Source: Riemerella columbina DSM 16469 (GTDB lineage Bacteria > Bacteroidota > Bacteroidia > Flavobacteriales > Weeksellaceae). Taken from it: a DNA stretch of 64,000 nt. This document shows, one piece after another, positions 35,677 through 45,071 of the stretch. The position numbers and the translations under genes were made by a program. Every line of letters begins with the position of its first letter. The first letter of the stretch is position 1. The stretch spans positions 1 through 64,000 of the forward strand of contig NZ_KB894273.1 of the NCBI RefSeq assembly GCF_000374405.1, written 5' to 3'. The notes below the pieces were generated by a model. The model was not told where the DNA came from. It saw only the letters and a list, made by a program, of their open reading frames with translations, and ran no database searches.

Positions 35677-36575
35677 TGTTCTTCGATTTTTAGATGGTTG
35701 TTTTTCTGTTTTTTCGTTGTCAGTTGCAGGTACTCGTTCAAGTCCTTGCAACCGTCATAGAGGGAGGAACGGTCGGTGACACGTTCCCCGTATCGCATGG
35801 TAAGTGCGGCAAGCGTCCGCCGTCCGGCTTCGTCACGGTCGAGGAAGCAGCCGATGCGCCCGTATCCGTCCAGCAATCCCGCCGCCTTCTCCACGTTGGC
35901 GACTGAGTTCAGCACAAGACAGTCAGCGTTACCGGTTACACCAAGCGTCACGGCAGAGAGAAAGTCCATGAAGCCCTCGAACACGAGGCACTCGTCAGCC
36001 GGGATGTCATTCGCCTTTACCAGTGATACAGACTTCGGAGGTATGCAACCCTTGAAATATCGGCTTCTGACTTCATAGCCACCTGCCATGTTCGGAAAGC
36101 CAACGGCAAAATACCGTTTCCCACGCACACCGTAGTTCAAGCGGCAGCAGTGACGGGATGCGATGGCGTAAGGGATGCCCCGTTCCTCTAAATACTCCGT
36201 CAGCAGTGAGCGGAGCAGCGGAGCGACCTCCACATCCTCAAAAACGGATTCGGTCGGCTTCGAGAGATAGACGGGCTTTTCCCATCCGGCAACCGTCATA
36301 TTGGCGGCTTCCGCTATGAACTTCGCTTGCTTCATGAAGTCATCGCTTTGCAGAAACTCCCCGGCAAGCGTGAAGATGTCGCCGCCCTTGCCCAAACCGA
36401 AGTCGTACCAGAGCTGTTTCGCCACGTTCACACGGAAAGAGGATGTGCGCTCGCCCCTGTACGGGGCAAGATACCACAGCTCGTTACCGCTCCTTCTGAC
36501 AGGCTCATGCCTCAGCCGTGCGAGAAAATCCGCAAGCGGCATCCTTCTGACAGCATCTATTTCCGTCCTTTCCAT
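35673..36575 (-). CDS. traP: TraP, DNA primase-like with Toprim domain and degenerate zinc finger
   Basis: The 300-residue protein starts at the ATG at 36575, 7 bases after traO. The N-terminus aligns with a CHC2 zinc finger by its shape (LWYLAPYRGERTSSFRV, WYDFGLGKGGDIF), but the Cys and His ligands are missing. The Toprim half has the conserved acid in LVFEGFMDFLSA and the DxD-like FLDRDEAG. It may prime DNA after transfer or act as a Toprim nuclease. Loss of the zinc ligands is usual in this family as far as I recall. Confidence 0.85.
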   Translation of the reverse strand: MERTEIDAVRRMPLADFLARLRHEPVRRSGNELWYLAPYRGERTSSFRVNVAKQLWYDFGLGKGGDIFTLAGEFLQSDDFMKQAKFIAEAANMTVAGWEKPVYLSKPTESVFEDVEVAPLLRSLLTEYLEERGIPYAIASRHCCRLNYGVRGKRYFAVGFPNMAGGYEVRSRYFKGCIPPKSVSLVKANDIPADECLVFEGFMDFLSAVTLGVTGNADCLVLNSVANVEKAAGLLDGYGRIGCFLDRDEAGRRTLAALTMRYGERVTDRSSLYDGCKDLNEYLQLTTKKQKNNHLKIEEQ

Positions 36576-36582
36576 GCCCGTG

Positions 36583-37158
36583 TCAGTTGATGATGAACTT
36601 GATACCGACCCCGAACTGCGTGTGGAACTTCCGTGTGTCGCCACCCCAAAGGCAACGCTCCCGCAGGTTGGCAAGCAGGGCGATACGGTCTGCCACGTAA
36701 CACTCCACATCGAGCGTCAGCGCACCGCCGTAGATGAAGGCGTCCCGGTCGTGCAGCGTGGAGCCGTCATGCAGCACCTTCTTCCCCCAATTTACCGCCT
36801 CATATCCGGCGAGAGCCGAAGCCCCGGCATAGACGAAAACAATCTTTCGGGCGTCCGACAGTATCTTGAAGTAATAGCCGCCCTCCGCCGTGAACTGCGC
36901 CACGGGTATCTTGGTGTCCTTGTAGGGATTGTTCTTCAACAGGTATTCGCCACCGAACACCCACTTGTTCCCCTTCTTCGTGTAGGTGGAGAGAGCCGCC
37001 CCGAAGCTGTACCCGCCGTCCTTGCCGCCGAGATTGAAGCCGTCCGCCATGTCCGCCCTCACCTCGATGCCCTGCATCTTCGGCAGACACCGCTGGGCGT
37101 GCGCCTGCCCTGTAAAAAGGGCAAGCGACGCGATGATTATTGCGATGTACTTTCTCAT
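36583..37158 (-). CDS. traO: Conjugative transfer protein TraO, outer membrane barrel-like
   Basis: The 191-residue protein has a signal peptide (MRKYIAIIIASLALFTGQAHA). Alternating strands follow, rich in Tyr, Gly and aromatic residues, ending with FGVGIKFIIN, typical of outer membrane beta-barrels. In CTnDOT-type elements it is TraO. It probably forms part of the mating apparatus in the outer membrane. It starts 2 bases from the traN stop. Confidence 0.88.
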   Translation of the reverse strand: MRKYIAIIIASLALFTGQAHAQRCLPKMQGIEVRADMADGFNLGGKDGGYSFGAALSTYTKKGNKWVFGGEYLLKNNPYKDTKIPVAQFTAEGGYYFKILSDARKIVFVYAGASALAGYEAVNWGKKVLHDGSTLHDRDAFIYGGALTLDVECYVADRIALLANLRERCLWGGDTRKFHTQFGVGIKFIIN

Positions 37159-37160
37159 GG

Positions 37161-38147
37161 TCAGCGTACTTGAAGTTCGTTGATGGTACCCGCGCGTACC
37201 AAATCCTCGTTCTCAATCACGAAGGACTGGTGACGGCCGCCGTTCTTCTCGTTCAATTCCACCACGAGGCACTTGTCATCGGGGATGGTGAACTTCGCCA
37301 TCGTGAAGACCGTGCGCTCGCTCTTTTTGCCCGGCACGAGGGTGGCGTAGTTCTGCGCGCGGAGCGGCAGAATAATCTGCTCCTGCACGGCAGTACGCTT
37401 CGCAACCTTCTTGTCCACGATTTTCCAAGTGATGTAGTCCACATCGAAAGGCACGTTGCTCTGGTTCTTTATCTCCGTGTGGAAATAAAGCAAGCCGTTG
37501 TGCGTGTAGATGCCTTTCAACAGGTATTGGATGCCGAAACGCTTGCAGCCGATATGCTTCACCTCGCGCTTGTTCTGTTTGTGGATGGACTTCATGATAA
37601 GGCGCACCAGCATCGGGCTTTCGCTGCCCAGCTCTTTCAGATAGATTTCCTGCGCGTTGTTCGGGCGGTTCACCGTGCTGCCGTCATGGATGAAGTCGCA
37701 CATCTCCACGTTGAGCAACAGCGGTTCGGCGGCGTACTTCACGTTGAAGGTGTAGAAACTGCCGTCCTCCGTGATGACGGACATATTCGTTTCGTTGGGA
37801 AAATTCCTTACGGTAGCCTTCACACGGATGATGTTCTCCGCTCCGTCGGCTTTCCCGGCAATCAGGTCGGGCGAGCCTAAATCGACATAGCGCACCTCCG
37901 CCGGAAAAATGACGTGGACGGTCTTGTCGTAGGTCACTTCCAGACCGTGCGGCGGTATCATGCGGTCGAAGGTCAGCTTGCGTGACAGCCCGTGATATAG
38001 GTCGCCGTCCGCCTCCTTCTGCGGATAGACCTCCTTCGTCAAGGTCGGTTGTTCACTTCCGTTGGTCGTTTCAACGGTTACATTCTCCTGCGCGTTGGCA
38101 GTTATGATGCCCATAGCGAGGGCAAACATGATGATTACTTTTCTCAT
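37161..38147 (-). CDS. traN: Conjugative transfer protein TraN (DUF4138, VirB9-like)
   Basis: The 328-residue protein has a signal peptide (MRKVIIMFALAMGIITANA). Its beta-rich domain shows the DUF4138 features VHVIFPAEVRYVDLGSPD and the C-terminal LVPGKKSERTVFTMAKF. By position and fold it resembles VirB9, an outer membrane core component of type IV secretion. It is next to traM, the VirB10-like gene, as expected. Confidence 0.88.
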   Translation of the reverse strand: MRKVIIMFALAMGIITANAQENVTVETTNGSEQPTLTKEVYPQKEADGDLYHGLSRKLTFDRMIPPHGLEVTYDKTVHVIFPAEVRYVDLGSPDLIAGKADGAENIIRVKATVRNFPNETNMSVITEDGSFYTFNVKYAAEPLLLNVEMCDFIHDGSTVNRPNNAQEIYLKELGSESPMLVRLIMKSIHKQNKREVKHIGCKRFGIQYLLKGIYTHNGLLYFHTEIKNQSNVPFDVDYITWKIVDKKVAKRTAVQEQIILPLRAQNYATLVPGKKSERTVFTMAKFTIPDDKCLVVELNEKNGGRHQSFVIENEDLVRAGTINELQVR

Positions 38148-38181
38148 TACTTTTGGATTTTAGTGGTAATTTTTATTGTTT

Positions 38182-39534
38182 TCAATATTTTTCTTGGTAA
38201 AGCATGACCCTGTACCCGGCTTTCAGATGCACCTTGACGGTTCGCATCTTTTTGGCGATGTACTGGCTCGTGCCTTGTATCAGCCCCTTGCCCAAGTCGG
38301 AGGCGAGCTGCGCCCCGGCATTGGTGGAGATGTTGATGCTGCTTCCCAGCGAGCCGCCCATGTTGGCGGCGACCTCCCGGACGGCGTTCATCTCCATCGA
38401 GTTCGGGATGAAGATGCCGGGCTGTCCGTCCGTGTCATAGACCGCAAGCTCCACGGGGATAATCGTGCCGTCGTATTCCAGCGAGGTAATCTCGATGTCG
38501 AGCCGCTCACCCTGTATCTTGCCCGTGCCGACCACCACCGCACCCCGGGGTATTGTCCTGCCTGCCACCGCCATAGGCTCCAGCAGGCGCAGCCTTACCG
38601 TCTGCCCGTCCGTCACGCTCTGCGCCCCATGCACGCACGCCGGTATGGTGTTCCTGTCCAATACCTCCGCCGTGCCGACAGCCGTGTTGAAACCCCGGTT
38701 GCGTTCCTGCGATAAGGCGGCGACAAACTCCGCGTTACTCATAGGCTGTGAGAGTGAAGAAACTACTTGATGCTCCACCTGTCTGATAGGCATTGCCTTG
38801 TTCTTCTTCCCTTTCTGCACGGTAGTTGGCTCTGCCCTCTGTTCCGCCGATGGCTGTCCTCCGTTCTGACCGCCCATGTACTTTGCCGCCAGCTCGTAGG
38901 ACTTCTCCATAAGAGCCACCTGCTCGTCCATAGAGGAAGCCTTGCCCCTCTCGCTTTCCAGTTCCGACTCCAGCGATGCGATGCGCTCCAACAATTCGTC
39001 CATCTCCGCATTGTCGTTTTTCGGCTGGTCGTAGAAGTTTCCGAGCGTGGCGTTCAGGTCACGGTAGGCGGCTGCGGAGGACTGGATGGTCTGCGGCGTG
39101 GCTGGCTTTGCCCTTTCTTCCTTGCCGCCCGGATTGGCGAGGTCGAAGTCCACTCCGTTCTCCGTTCCCGCTATCTCGCGGTCGAACATGTCGCCCAGCT
39201 GCCCGATGGCACGGTTGCGGCTCTCCTGACGCTCTTCCATCTCCCCATGCTCGTAGGCTTTCAGCTTGTCGCCGATAATCTGCCGGTTCGCCTTGTCAGC
39301 GTCGGGCATCTCGGTGTTGTATCCGTCCGTTCCCGGCGGTTGCTCCTTGCCGGAGGACGGGGCGAATATCAGCCACATCGCCCCGATGAACACCAACACC
39401 ATAGCGGGCAGCACGATCATCTTCTGCCGTTTCAGCCGTTGCGCCTCTGTCAGCGGTTCGCGCTCCTTTTTCGGTTTCCCCGTTTCGGGAGCAGCTTTGT
39501 TCTCTTTCGTCGGTTCATTCTTTGTCTGTTCCAT
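38182..39534 (-). CDS. traM: Conjugative transfer protein TraM (VirB10-like)
   Basis: The 450-residue protein has a charged cytoplasmic N-terminus, one membrane helix (MIVLPAMVLVFIGAMWLIF near 34-52) and a long periplasmic part. That part has a Glu/Ser-rich coiled coil, then a conserved C-terminal domain (RLLEPMAVAGRTIPRGAVVV). This is the TraM family, the bridge between inner and outer membranes in Bacteroidetes conjugation. Its start overlaps the traL stop by 20 bases. Confidence 0.9.
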   Translation of the reverse strand: MEQTKNEPTKENKAAPETGKPKKEREPLTEAQRLKRQKMIVLPAMVLVFIGAMWLIFAPSSGKEQPPGTDGYNTEMPDADKANRQIIGDKLKAYEHGEMEERQESRNRAIGQLGDMFDREIAGTENGVDFDLANPGGKEERAKPATPQTIQSSAAAYRDLNATLGNFYDQPKNDNAEMDELLERIASLESELESERGKASSMDEQVALMEKSYELAAKYMGGQNGGQPSAEQRAEPTTVQKGKKNKAMPIRQVEHQVVSSLSQPMSNAEFVAALSQERNRGFNTAVGTAEVLDRNTIPACVHGAQSVTDGQTVRLRLLEPMAVAGRTIPRGAVVVGTGKIQGERLDIEITSLEYDGTIIPVELAVYDTDGQPGIFIPNSMEMNAVREVAANMGGSLGSSINISTNAGAQLASDLGKGLIQGTSQYIAKKMRTVKVHLKAGYRVMLYQEKY

Positions 39535-39823
39535 ATAAATAAGGTGTTAAGTGATTGCCTGTTTCCGCCGGGGTCGGCAGTTCCACCCGTCCGGCGTGTC
39601 CCGTTTCCATATGTGAGCCGTCGTTCCTGCCGATGTCATAGACGGCTCTGCCGAAGGTGTAAAGGGCAAGCACCGCGAAGGCGGCGAACATCCCCAGCAC
39701 GATGCGGCGGCGTGTTTCCGGCGGCAAGCCGTCCAGATACCCTTTGAGACTTGCCGCCAAGCGTTTCCGTTTGTCGTGGAGTTTCCAATACATGCCCCAC
39801 ATTGATTTTCTGATACTTTTCAT
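39515..39823 (-). CDS. traL: Conjugative transfer protein TraL (DUF3989)
   Basis: The 102-residue protein has one membrane helix (IVLGMFAAFAVLALYTFG, about 41-58), a basic N-terminus and a short periplasmic tail. It matches the TraL/DUF3989 family by size and position between traK and traM. It may be a small inner membrane part of the channel. Confidence 0.85.
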   Translation of the reverse strand: MKSIRKSMWGMYWKLHDKRKRLAASLKGYLDGLPPETRRRIVLGMFAAFAVLALYTFGRAVYDIGRNDGSHMETGHAGRVELPTPAETGNHLTPYLYGTDKE

Positions 39824-39829
39824 GTCCTG

Positions 39830-40453
39830 TTACCGTTTGATAGTCTGTAAATCCTTGTTCTCAATGATGGTGAAACCCTCGATGGTAAAACCGTTCGGGT
39901 TGTCATCCGACCGCGATGCGTTCAGCAGGCGGCAGGTGGTCACGAGGCTGCGCTCGGTGACGTTGCTCTGCCGGATGATTTTCTGTGTGGCGTAGGTCAC
40001 GGCACGGTAGGGATAGGCGTTGAAGTCGCACACCACGCTGTCCACCTTCAGCACTTGGTTGATGTTCCCGGCGATGATGCGGTTGTAGTACCCCTTCTCC
40101 GCGAAGTCCGAATAATAGTGGTACACGCTCTTGTCCGCCAGCAGCAAGGCACGTTTCACGTTGTGTTCAATCGCGCTTTTTTCAGGTGATAGCGTGAAGA
40201 ACATCTCGTGGAAACGGCGCACATGTTCCCGTGCCTCCGCCGGGCGGTTCTGCGACAAATCCTGAGACAAGGCGAGCATCAGGCTCTTGCCGTTGTCCAG
40301 CACATAGATTTTCTCCCGTTGCTTCTCTGCGAAACGGTAGGAGTTCCACACGCTCCACACCGTCACCACGGCGCACAGCGAGAGGAAGACGATACCGAAC
40401 AGGCGTATCTGCCTGAACGACGATTCGATGTTTCTAAGTGATTTGAATTCCAT
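39830..40453 (-). CDS. traK: Conjugative transfer protein TraK (VirB8-like)
   Basis: The 207-residue protein has one membrane helix near residues 17-35 (IRLFGIVFLSLCAVVTVWSV) and a soluble domain typical of TraK, with YRAVTYATQKIIRQSNVTER near residue 150. It is thought to act like VirB8 at the inner membrane assembly site. It starts 31 bases from the traJ stop. Confidence 0.88.
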   Translation of the reverse strand: MEFKSLRNIESSFRQIRLFGIVFLSLCAVVTVWSVWNSYRFAEKQREKIYVLDNGKSLMLALSQDLSQNRPAEAREHVRRFHEMFFTLSPEKSAIEHNVKRALLLADKSVYHYYSDFAEKGYYNRIIAGNINQVLKVDSVVCDFNAYPYRAVTYATQKIIRQSNVTERSLVTTCRLLNASRSDDNPNGFTIEGFTIIENKDLQTIKR

Positions 40454-40484
40454 TTATATTTTCCAATTTATGATTGCACATTGA

Positions 40485-41489
40485 TTATTTCAGCAATTTG
40501 CCGACACGTCCGACTGCGTTTCCTGCGGCTGCACCCGCCACGCTGCCCGCCATGCTTCCGGCTCGTCCCGCCATCTGGTTCACGTTGCGACCGTAACCGC
40601 CCATGCCTCCGGCTTGGATAATCCAGCCCGCAACGGTGGGAATGGTAAAGTAGCCGATGATGCCGATGCAGAGGAATACGATATACACCCCGTCGCTCGA
40701 ATCCAGCGAGAAGTTCGGGTCTGCCTGCATCCGCTCGATGTCGTTTTGCAGCATCAGAACCTGTATCTTCGCCAGTATGGTGCTGAACATGTCCGATACC
40801 GGTAGCCACAGATAGACCTGTATATAGCGGCATATCCACTGCGTGAGCGTGTTTTGGAAACCGTCCCATACCGACAGGGCGAAGGCTATCGGACCGAGAA
40901 TCGCCAGCACCACGAGAAAGAAGGTGCGGACGGTGTCTATCACGAGGGCGGCGGCTTGGAACAGCAGTTCGAGTATCTCGCGGAAGAAGTCGCGGATGCT
41001 CTTCTTCATGTTGTACATTCCCCGGTCGATATACATTCCCGCCATCGTCACCATGTCGGAGGGCGACCAGCCGAGTTCCTCCAGTTGCTTGTCAAATTCC
41101 TCGTTGGACACGAGGTAGGCGGTTTCGGGGTTGCGTACCATCGCCTCGTATTCCAGTTTGTCCTTCTGCTCCCGGTATCGGTTCATGTCCAGCGTTTCCG
41201 CCTCCAGCATCTTTGCCGTGCCCTGTACGACGGGTGAGAGGATGCTGTTTATCGTGCCCAGCACCACAGTCGGGAAGAACATGATGCACAGACCGATGGC
41301 AAAAGGACGGAGCATCGGGAATACGTCTATCGGTTCAGCTCTCGCCAGCGACTGCCATACCCGGTAGGCGACGTAGAACAGCGCACCCAGCCCGGCGATG
41401 CCTTTCGCCACACCAGCCATGTCCCCACACAGCGGCATCATCTGCTCATAAAGTGAACGTAAAATCTGATGAAGGTTGTCGAACTTCAT
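40485..41489 (-). CDS. traJ: Conjugative transfer protein TraJ (VirB6-like membrane protein)
   Basis: The 334-residue protein has several hydrophobic segments (for example ALVIDTVRTFFLVVLAILGP and GVYIVFLCIGIIGYFTIPTV) and a Gly/Ala-rich C-terminus (AGSMAGSVAGAAAGNAVG). Size, topology and position match TraJ of CTnDOT, the VirB6/TrbL-like channel protein. The start is 3 bases from the traI stop. Confidence 0.88.
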   Translation of the reverse strand: MKFDNLHQILRSLYEQMMPLCGDMAGVAKGIAGLGALFYVAYRVWQSLARAEPIDVFPMLRPFAIGLCIMFFPTVVLGTINSILSPVVQGTAKMLEAETLDMNRYREQKDKLEYEAMVRNPETAYLVSNEEFDKQLEELGWSPSDMVTMAGMYIDRGMYNMKKSIRDFFREILELLFQAAALVIDTVRTFFLVVLAILGPIAFALSVWDGFQNTLTQWICRYIQVYLWLPVSDMFSTILAKIQVLMLQNDIERMQADPNFSLDSSDGVYIVFLCIGIIGYFTIPTVAGWIIQAGGMGGYGRNVNQMAGRAGSMAGSVAGAAAGNAVGRVGKLLK

Positions 41490-41492
41490 AGG

Positions 41493-42122
41493 CTACCAGT
41501 ATCTTTCGTTCATGTTCCCGTACAGCCCCATGATGCGGTCGAGGTCGTTCTTCTTTTTCGCACGCAGGTAACTCACGGAGATGTTCTTGTTCGTGTAGTA
41601 GCTCACGAGGTTGCGGTAACGCTTCATCTTCGAGTGGCAGCGTTCCACCACGTCCATGCGCTCCTTGTCGGTCATGGAGAGCGTGGTGATGTTCACCACG
41701 TTCCTGAGTTCCGTCAACACTTCGTTGCTTTCCTCCAGCAGTTTCGTGTAGCCGAAAGCGATTGCGGAAAGCTCTTCGGGTCTGAAATTCCCGTCACGGA
41801 GCATCCGTTGGAAACTGTTCACATAGATGTCTGTGATGTCGCCCACCATCAGGATGGTCTGCTGCACCTTGCGGGCGTCCTTGACCAGATTGTTCACCGA
41901 TTTGAGGGCATCGTAATACTTCTTGCCCTGCTGATAGATTTTCACCGTCTCCTGAAAGTTGCTCACCATGTTCGTGGCGGTCTTGGAGGTATGGATGATG
42001 TTTTTGGAGGCATTGATGATGCCCTGCGCTAGATTGCCCGGATCGCTTACGACCCACTGTGCGCTTGCCCTGCCCGCGAAAAGCAGGCACAGGCAGATAA
42101 TCATTGTTATTCTTGTTCTCAT
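41493..42122 (-). CDS. traI: Conjugative transfer protein TraI (DUF4141, VirB5-like)
   Basis: The 209-residue protein has a signal peptide (MRTRITMIICLCLLFAGRASA) and long amphipathic helices (MVSNFQETVKIYQQGKKYYD) typical of VirB5/TrbJ-like proteins. In CTnDOT-type elements it is TraI. It probably forms or tips a surface structure used in mating. Confidence 0.85.
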   Translation of the reverse strand: MRTRITMIICLCLLFAGRASAQWVVSDPGNLAQGIINASKNIIHTSKTATNMVSNFQETVKIYQQGKKYYDALKSVNNLVKDARKVQQTILMVGDITDIYVNSFQRMLRDGNFRPEELSAIAFGYTKLLEESNEVLTELRNVVNITTLSMTDKERMDVVERCHSKMKRYRNLVSYYTNKNISVSYLRAKKKNDLDRIMGLYGNMNERYW

Positions 42123-42145
42123 GTTACTTTGGATTTTAGTGGTTG

Positions 42146-42526
42146 TTATTCTTCGGTCGGATGTCCCGGCTGCGGCTTCACCCGCACATAGTCCCCGTTT
42201 GGCGAGAAAGTCAGCACATCCGTGGCCTCGTTGTAGGACACGTCGATGCGGAAGCCGGTGTTCATGAACAGGTTGCCGTTCTCCTCCTGCAAGAGATAGG
42301 TTTCCGGCTTGAGCTTGCGGCGCAGACCGCTACGACGGAACACCGTCACTTTGTAGGCTTCGCCCTCCTTGTAGATAAGCACGTCAGGTTTTCCCTCCAC
42401 GCTCTCCCAGTTCCCGCACAGCATGTCGCGGCGGTTGTCGGCCACGTCGCAGGATTGCAGCATCATGACCGCCAATCCGATAAGGCACTTGCTGACTTGC
42501 AGCATTTTCACTTTTGGTAAATTCAT
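42146..42526 (-). CDS. traH: Small exported DUF3876 protein in the tra operon
   Basis: The 126-residue protein has a signal-like N-terminus and a cysteine that could be lipidated (LQSCDVADN). A single small beta domain follows (WESVEGKPDVLIYKEGEAYK) of the DUF3876 type. It sits between traG and traI, the TraH position of CTnDOT. The symbol follows position only; the role is unknown. Confidence 0.7.
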   Translation of the reverse strand: MNLPKVKMLQVSKCLIGLAVMMLQSCDVADNRRDMLCGNWESVEGKPDVLIYKEGEAYKVTVFRRSGLRRKLKPETYLLQEENGNLFMNTGFRIDVSYNEATDVLTFSPNGDYVRVKPQPGHPTEE

Positions 42527-42566
42527 ACGCGTTTTTCTTTTTTGGTTGATACATTCTGTTTTTTAG

Positions 42567-45071
42567 TTATTCCTTGTTTCTCCGCCTTTCGGCAAGCTGC
42601 CGGATGGCGGCTTCGATGTCGTCGCCCAGCTTCTCCGCCAGACGGTAAACCTCCACTTTTTCCGTTTCCTCGGTGGTGTACGCCAGATACTCTTCCGCGC
42701 TGACCTCCGTGGCATAGACCGCCGACTGCGTGCCGCCCAAGCCTATCCACACCTCCTTGTAGAGCCGTGAAGGGTTGTTCGCCATGTTGATGGAGAGTAT
42801 CTGCGACTTCTCCTTTTCCGTCAGTCCGAGCAACGCCTGTATCTGGTCGAACTTGTTCATATATTTCCTTTGGTCAAGCAGGATTTTACAATCCGAGTTG
42901 TTGATAATGCTCTCTTTGACCACCGGAGAACTGATAATGTCGTCCACCTCCTGCGTCACCACGATTGCCTCGCCGTAATATTTTCTGACCGTCTTATACA
43001 TATAGCGCAGATATTCAGCCATGTTCGCCGATGAGAGGGCCTTCCAAGCCTCTTCCACGATAAGCTGTTTCCGCACGCCTTTCAGCCGCCGCATCTTGTT
43101 GATGAAGGCTTCCATGATGATGATGGTCACGACGGGGAACAGTTCGCGGTTTTCTTTAATCGAATCTATCTCGAAGACGATGAACCGCTTGCCGAGCAGG
43201 TCGATGTTCTCCGTGGAGTTGAGCAGGAAATCGTAACGCCCGCCCCGGTAATACTGCCGCATGGTGGTGAGCATGTTGTCGATGTTGAAGTCGGACTTCT
43301 CCACCTTGATGTCACGCTGTGCCAGTTCCTTGCGGTAGTCGTCACGCATATACTCGTAGAAGGTGTTGAACGACGGCACGATGCTACGGTCGGATTGGAT
43401 GCGCTCAATATAGGCACTCACGGCACTGCCCAGCTCGCCGCTCTCCGTCTTTGTCACCTTGTCGTCCTCCGACTTCCAGAGCGTCAGCAACAGGGTCTTG
43501 ATGCTGTCCTTCTTCTCCACGTCGAAGATGTAATCGTCGGTGTAGAACGGGTTGAAGCTGATGGGCTTATCTTCCGTGTAGGTGAAATACACACCGTCCG
43601 CTCCGCCTGTCTTGCGTCGGATCATGCCGCACAAGCCCTGATAGGAGTTTCCCGTGTCCACCAATACCACATGTGCGCCTTGCTCATAATATTGGCGCAC
43701 GAGGTGGTTCATGAAGAAAGACTTGCCGCTGCCCGAAGGACCCAGCACGAACTTGTTGCGGTTGGTCGTGATACCTCGCTTCATGGGCAGGTCGGAGATG
43801 TCAAGGTGCAGCGGTTTTCCCGTGAGCCTGTCCACCATCTTGATGCCGAAGGGCGAGAGCGAGCTGCGGTAGTTGGTTTCCTCTGTGAACAGGCACACCG
43901 CCTGTTCGATGAAGGTGTGGAAACTCTCTTCCGCCGGGAAGTCCGCCGCATTGCCGGGTATCGCCGCCCAGTAGAGTGTCGGGCAGTCGATGGTGTTGTG
44001 GCGCGGCACGCATTCCATGCTTGCCAACTGGCTGCCCACGTCGTTCTTGATATGCTTCAGTTCCTCCGCATCGTCGCTCCACGCCATGACGTTGAAGTGT
44101 GCCCGTACCGAGGTCAGTCCGTAGGAATGGGCTTCGTTCAGGTATTGGTCTATCCACTCGCGGTTGATGCTGTTGCTCCTTGAATAGCGAGATAGCGACT
44201 GCATGTTACGGGCGGACTTCTCGAACTTCTGCAAGGTTTCCTCACTGTTGTCTATCAGCACATACTGGTTGTAGATATGGTTGCAGGAGAGCAGAAGCCC
44301 CACCGGGGAGGCGAATGACAGTCGGCAGTCACTCCGGTCGGTGGAGAGCTTCTCGTAACGGGTGTCGGTAGCCACCTTGCCCGGCAGGTCTTCCGCGTCG
44401 GAGAGGGTGTGCAGACACAGGCGGTTGTCGCCGATGCGCATCTCCCTTGCCGAAAGCTCGATGTCCTGCAAGGTGGTGTCACCTTCCGGCATGAGCGAGA
44501 AGTAGCGTTCAATAAGTCCCGTCTTTCCCTCAGTACCCACAATCTCATCGGTGGAGAGGCGGCGCAGCCTGACAAGCCCGCTGTCGTTCATGATGCGCTC
44601 GAACTGTTCGCAGGCTTCCAAGAACTTGGTCGTGGTTTCCCTGTCCAGCTCCTTCGGGATGATATGTCCCCGGCACAGCGTGCTGAAATTGCTCTGCATC
44701 CGGTTACGCTCCTTTGTTGTCTTGGTCAGGTAGAGGTAGCAGGTGTGTTTCAGGTACGGACGCTCGTTGAAGTGACGCTCGAAAGAGCGGCTTAAAAAGC
44801 TCATGTCGTCCTTCTGAAGCTCCGGTTTGTAGCGTTCCTTGATGAACCAGTCCTGTTTGTGGACGACGGAGTAGTCCGGCAGCACCTTGATAGCCTTGCA
44901 CCAGCAACTGTGTATCGCCTCGTACTCCGCACCCGTCACGGTGTAAAGTTCCGGTAGTTCCACCTCGAAAGCCACCGTGATGTCGGCGTCCTTTGAGATG
45001 ATGCAGCCATGCTCCACCGCTAAAAGTGGGAACCTGTTTTCCAGTGTTGTCATTTTCGATGTATTCCTCAT
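42567..45071 (-). CDS. traG: TraG, VirB4-like ATPase of the conjugation channel
   Basis: The 834-residue cytoplasmic ATPase powers pilus and channel assembly. The Walker A GPSGSGKSFFMNHLV lies near residue 445 and Walker B is KQLIVEEAWKAL near 680. The N-terminal region carries the VirB4-like module with MTTLENRFPLLAVEHGCI. Its start overlaps the traF stop by 4 bases. This is the most conserved gene of the CTnDOT-type tra operon. The name TraG here does not mean the coupling protein, which is mobC. Confidence 0.95.
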   Translation of the reverse strand: MRNTSKMTTLENRFPLLAVEHGCIISKDADITVAFEVELPELYTVTGAEYEAIHSCWCKAIKVLPDYSVVHKQDWFIKERYKPELQKDDMSFLSRSFERHFNERPYLKHTCYLYLTKTTKERNRMQSNFSTLCRGHIIPKELDRETTTKFLEACEQFERIMNDSGLVRLRRLSTDEIVGTEGKTGLIERYFSLMPEGDTTLQDIELSAREMRIGDNRLCLHTLSDAEDLPGKVATDTRYEKLSTDRSDCRLSFASPVGLLLSCNHIYNQYVLIDNSEETLQKFEKSARNMQSLSRYSRSNSINREWIDQYLNEAHSYGLTSVRAHFNVMAWSDDAEELKHIKNDVGSQLASMECVPRHNTIDCPTLYWAAIPGNAADFPAEESFHTFIEQAVCLFTEETNYRSSLSPFGIKMVDRLTGKPLHLDISDLPMKRGITTNRNKFVLGPSGSGKSFFMNHLVRQYYEQGAHVVLVDTGNSYQGLCGMIRRKTGGADGVYFTYTEDKPISFNPFYTDDYIFDVEKKDSIKTLLLTLWKSEDDKVTKTESGELGSAVSAYIERIQSDRSIVPSFNTFYEYMRDDYRKELAQRDIKVEKSDFNIDNMLTTMRQYYRGGRYDFLLNSTENIDLLGKRFIVFEIDSIKENRELFPVVTIIIMEAFINKMRRLKGVRKQLIVEEAWKALSSANMAEYLRYMYKTVRKYYGEAIVVTQEVDDIISSPVVKESIINNSDCKILLDQRKYMNKFDQIQALLGLTEKEKSQILSINMANNPSRLYKEVWIGLGGTQSAVYATEVSAEEYLAYTTEETEKVEVYRLAEKLGDDIEAAIRQLAERRRNKE

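Noticed and set aside
36301-37173. Long plus-strand frame of 290 codons opposite traP and traO
   Set aside because: It is antisense to two well-supported genes; GC-rich codon use opens the other strand.
38767-39747. Plus-strand frame of 326 codons opposite traM and traL
   Set aside because: It mirrors the real genes and shows His/Leu/Arg bias with no domain.
43395-44183. Plus-strand frame of 262 codons opposite traG
   Set aside because: It is antisense to the VirB4-like ATPase, which has clear motifs.
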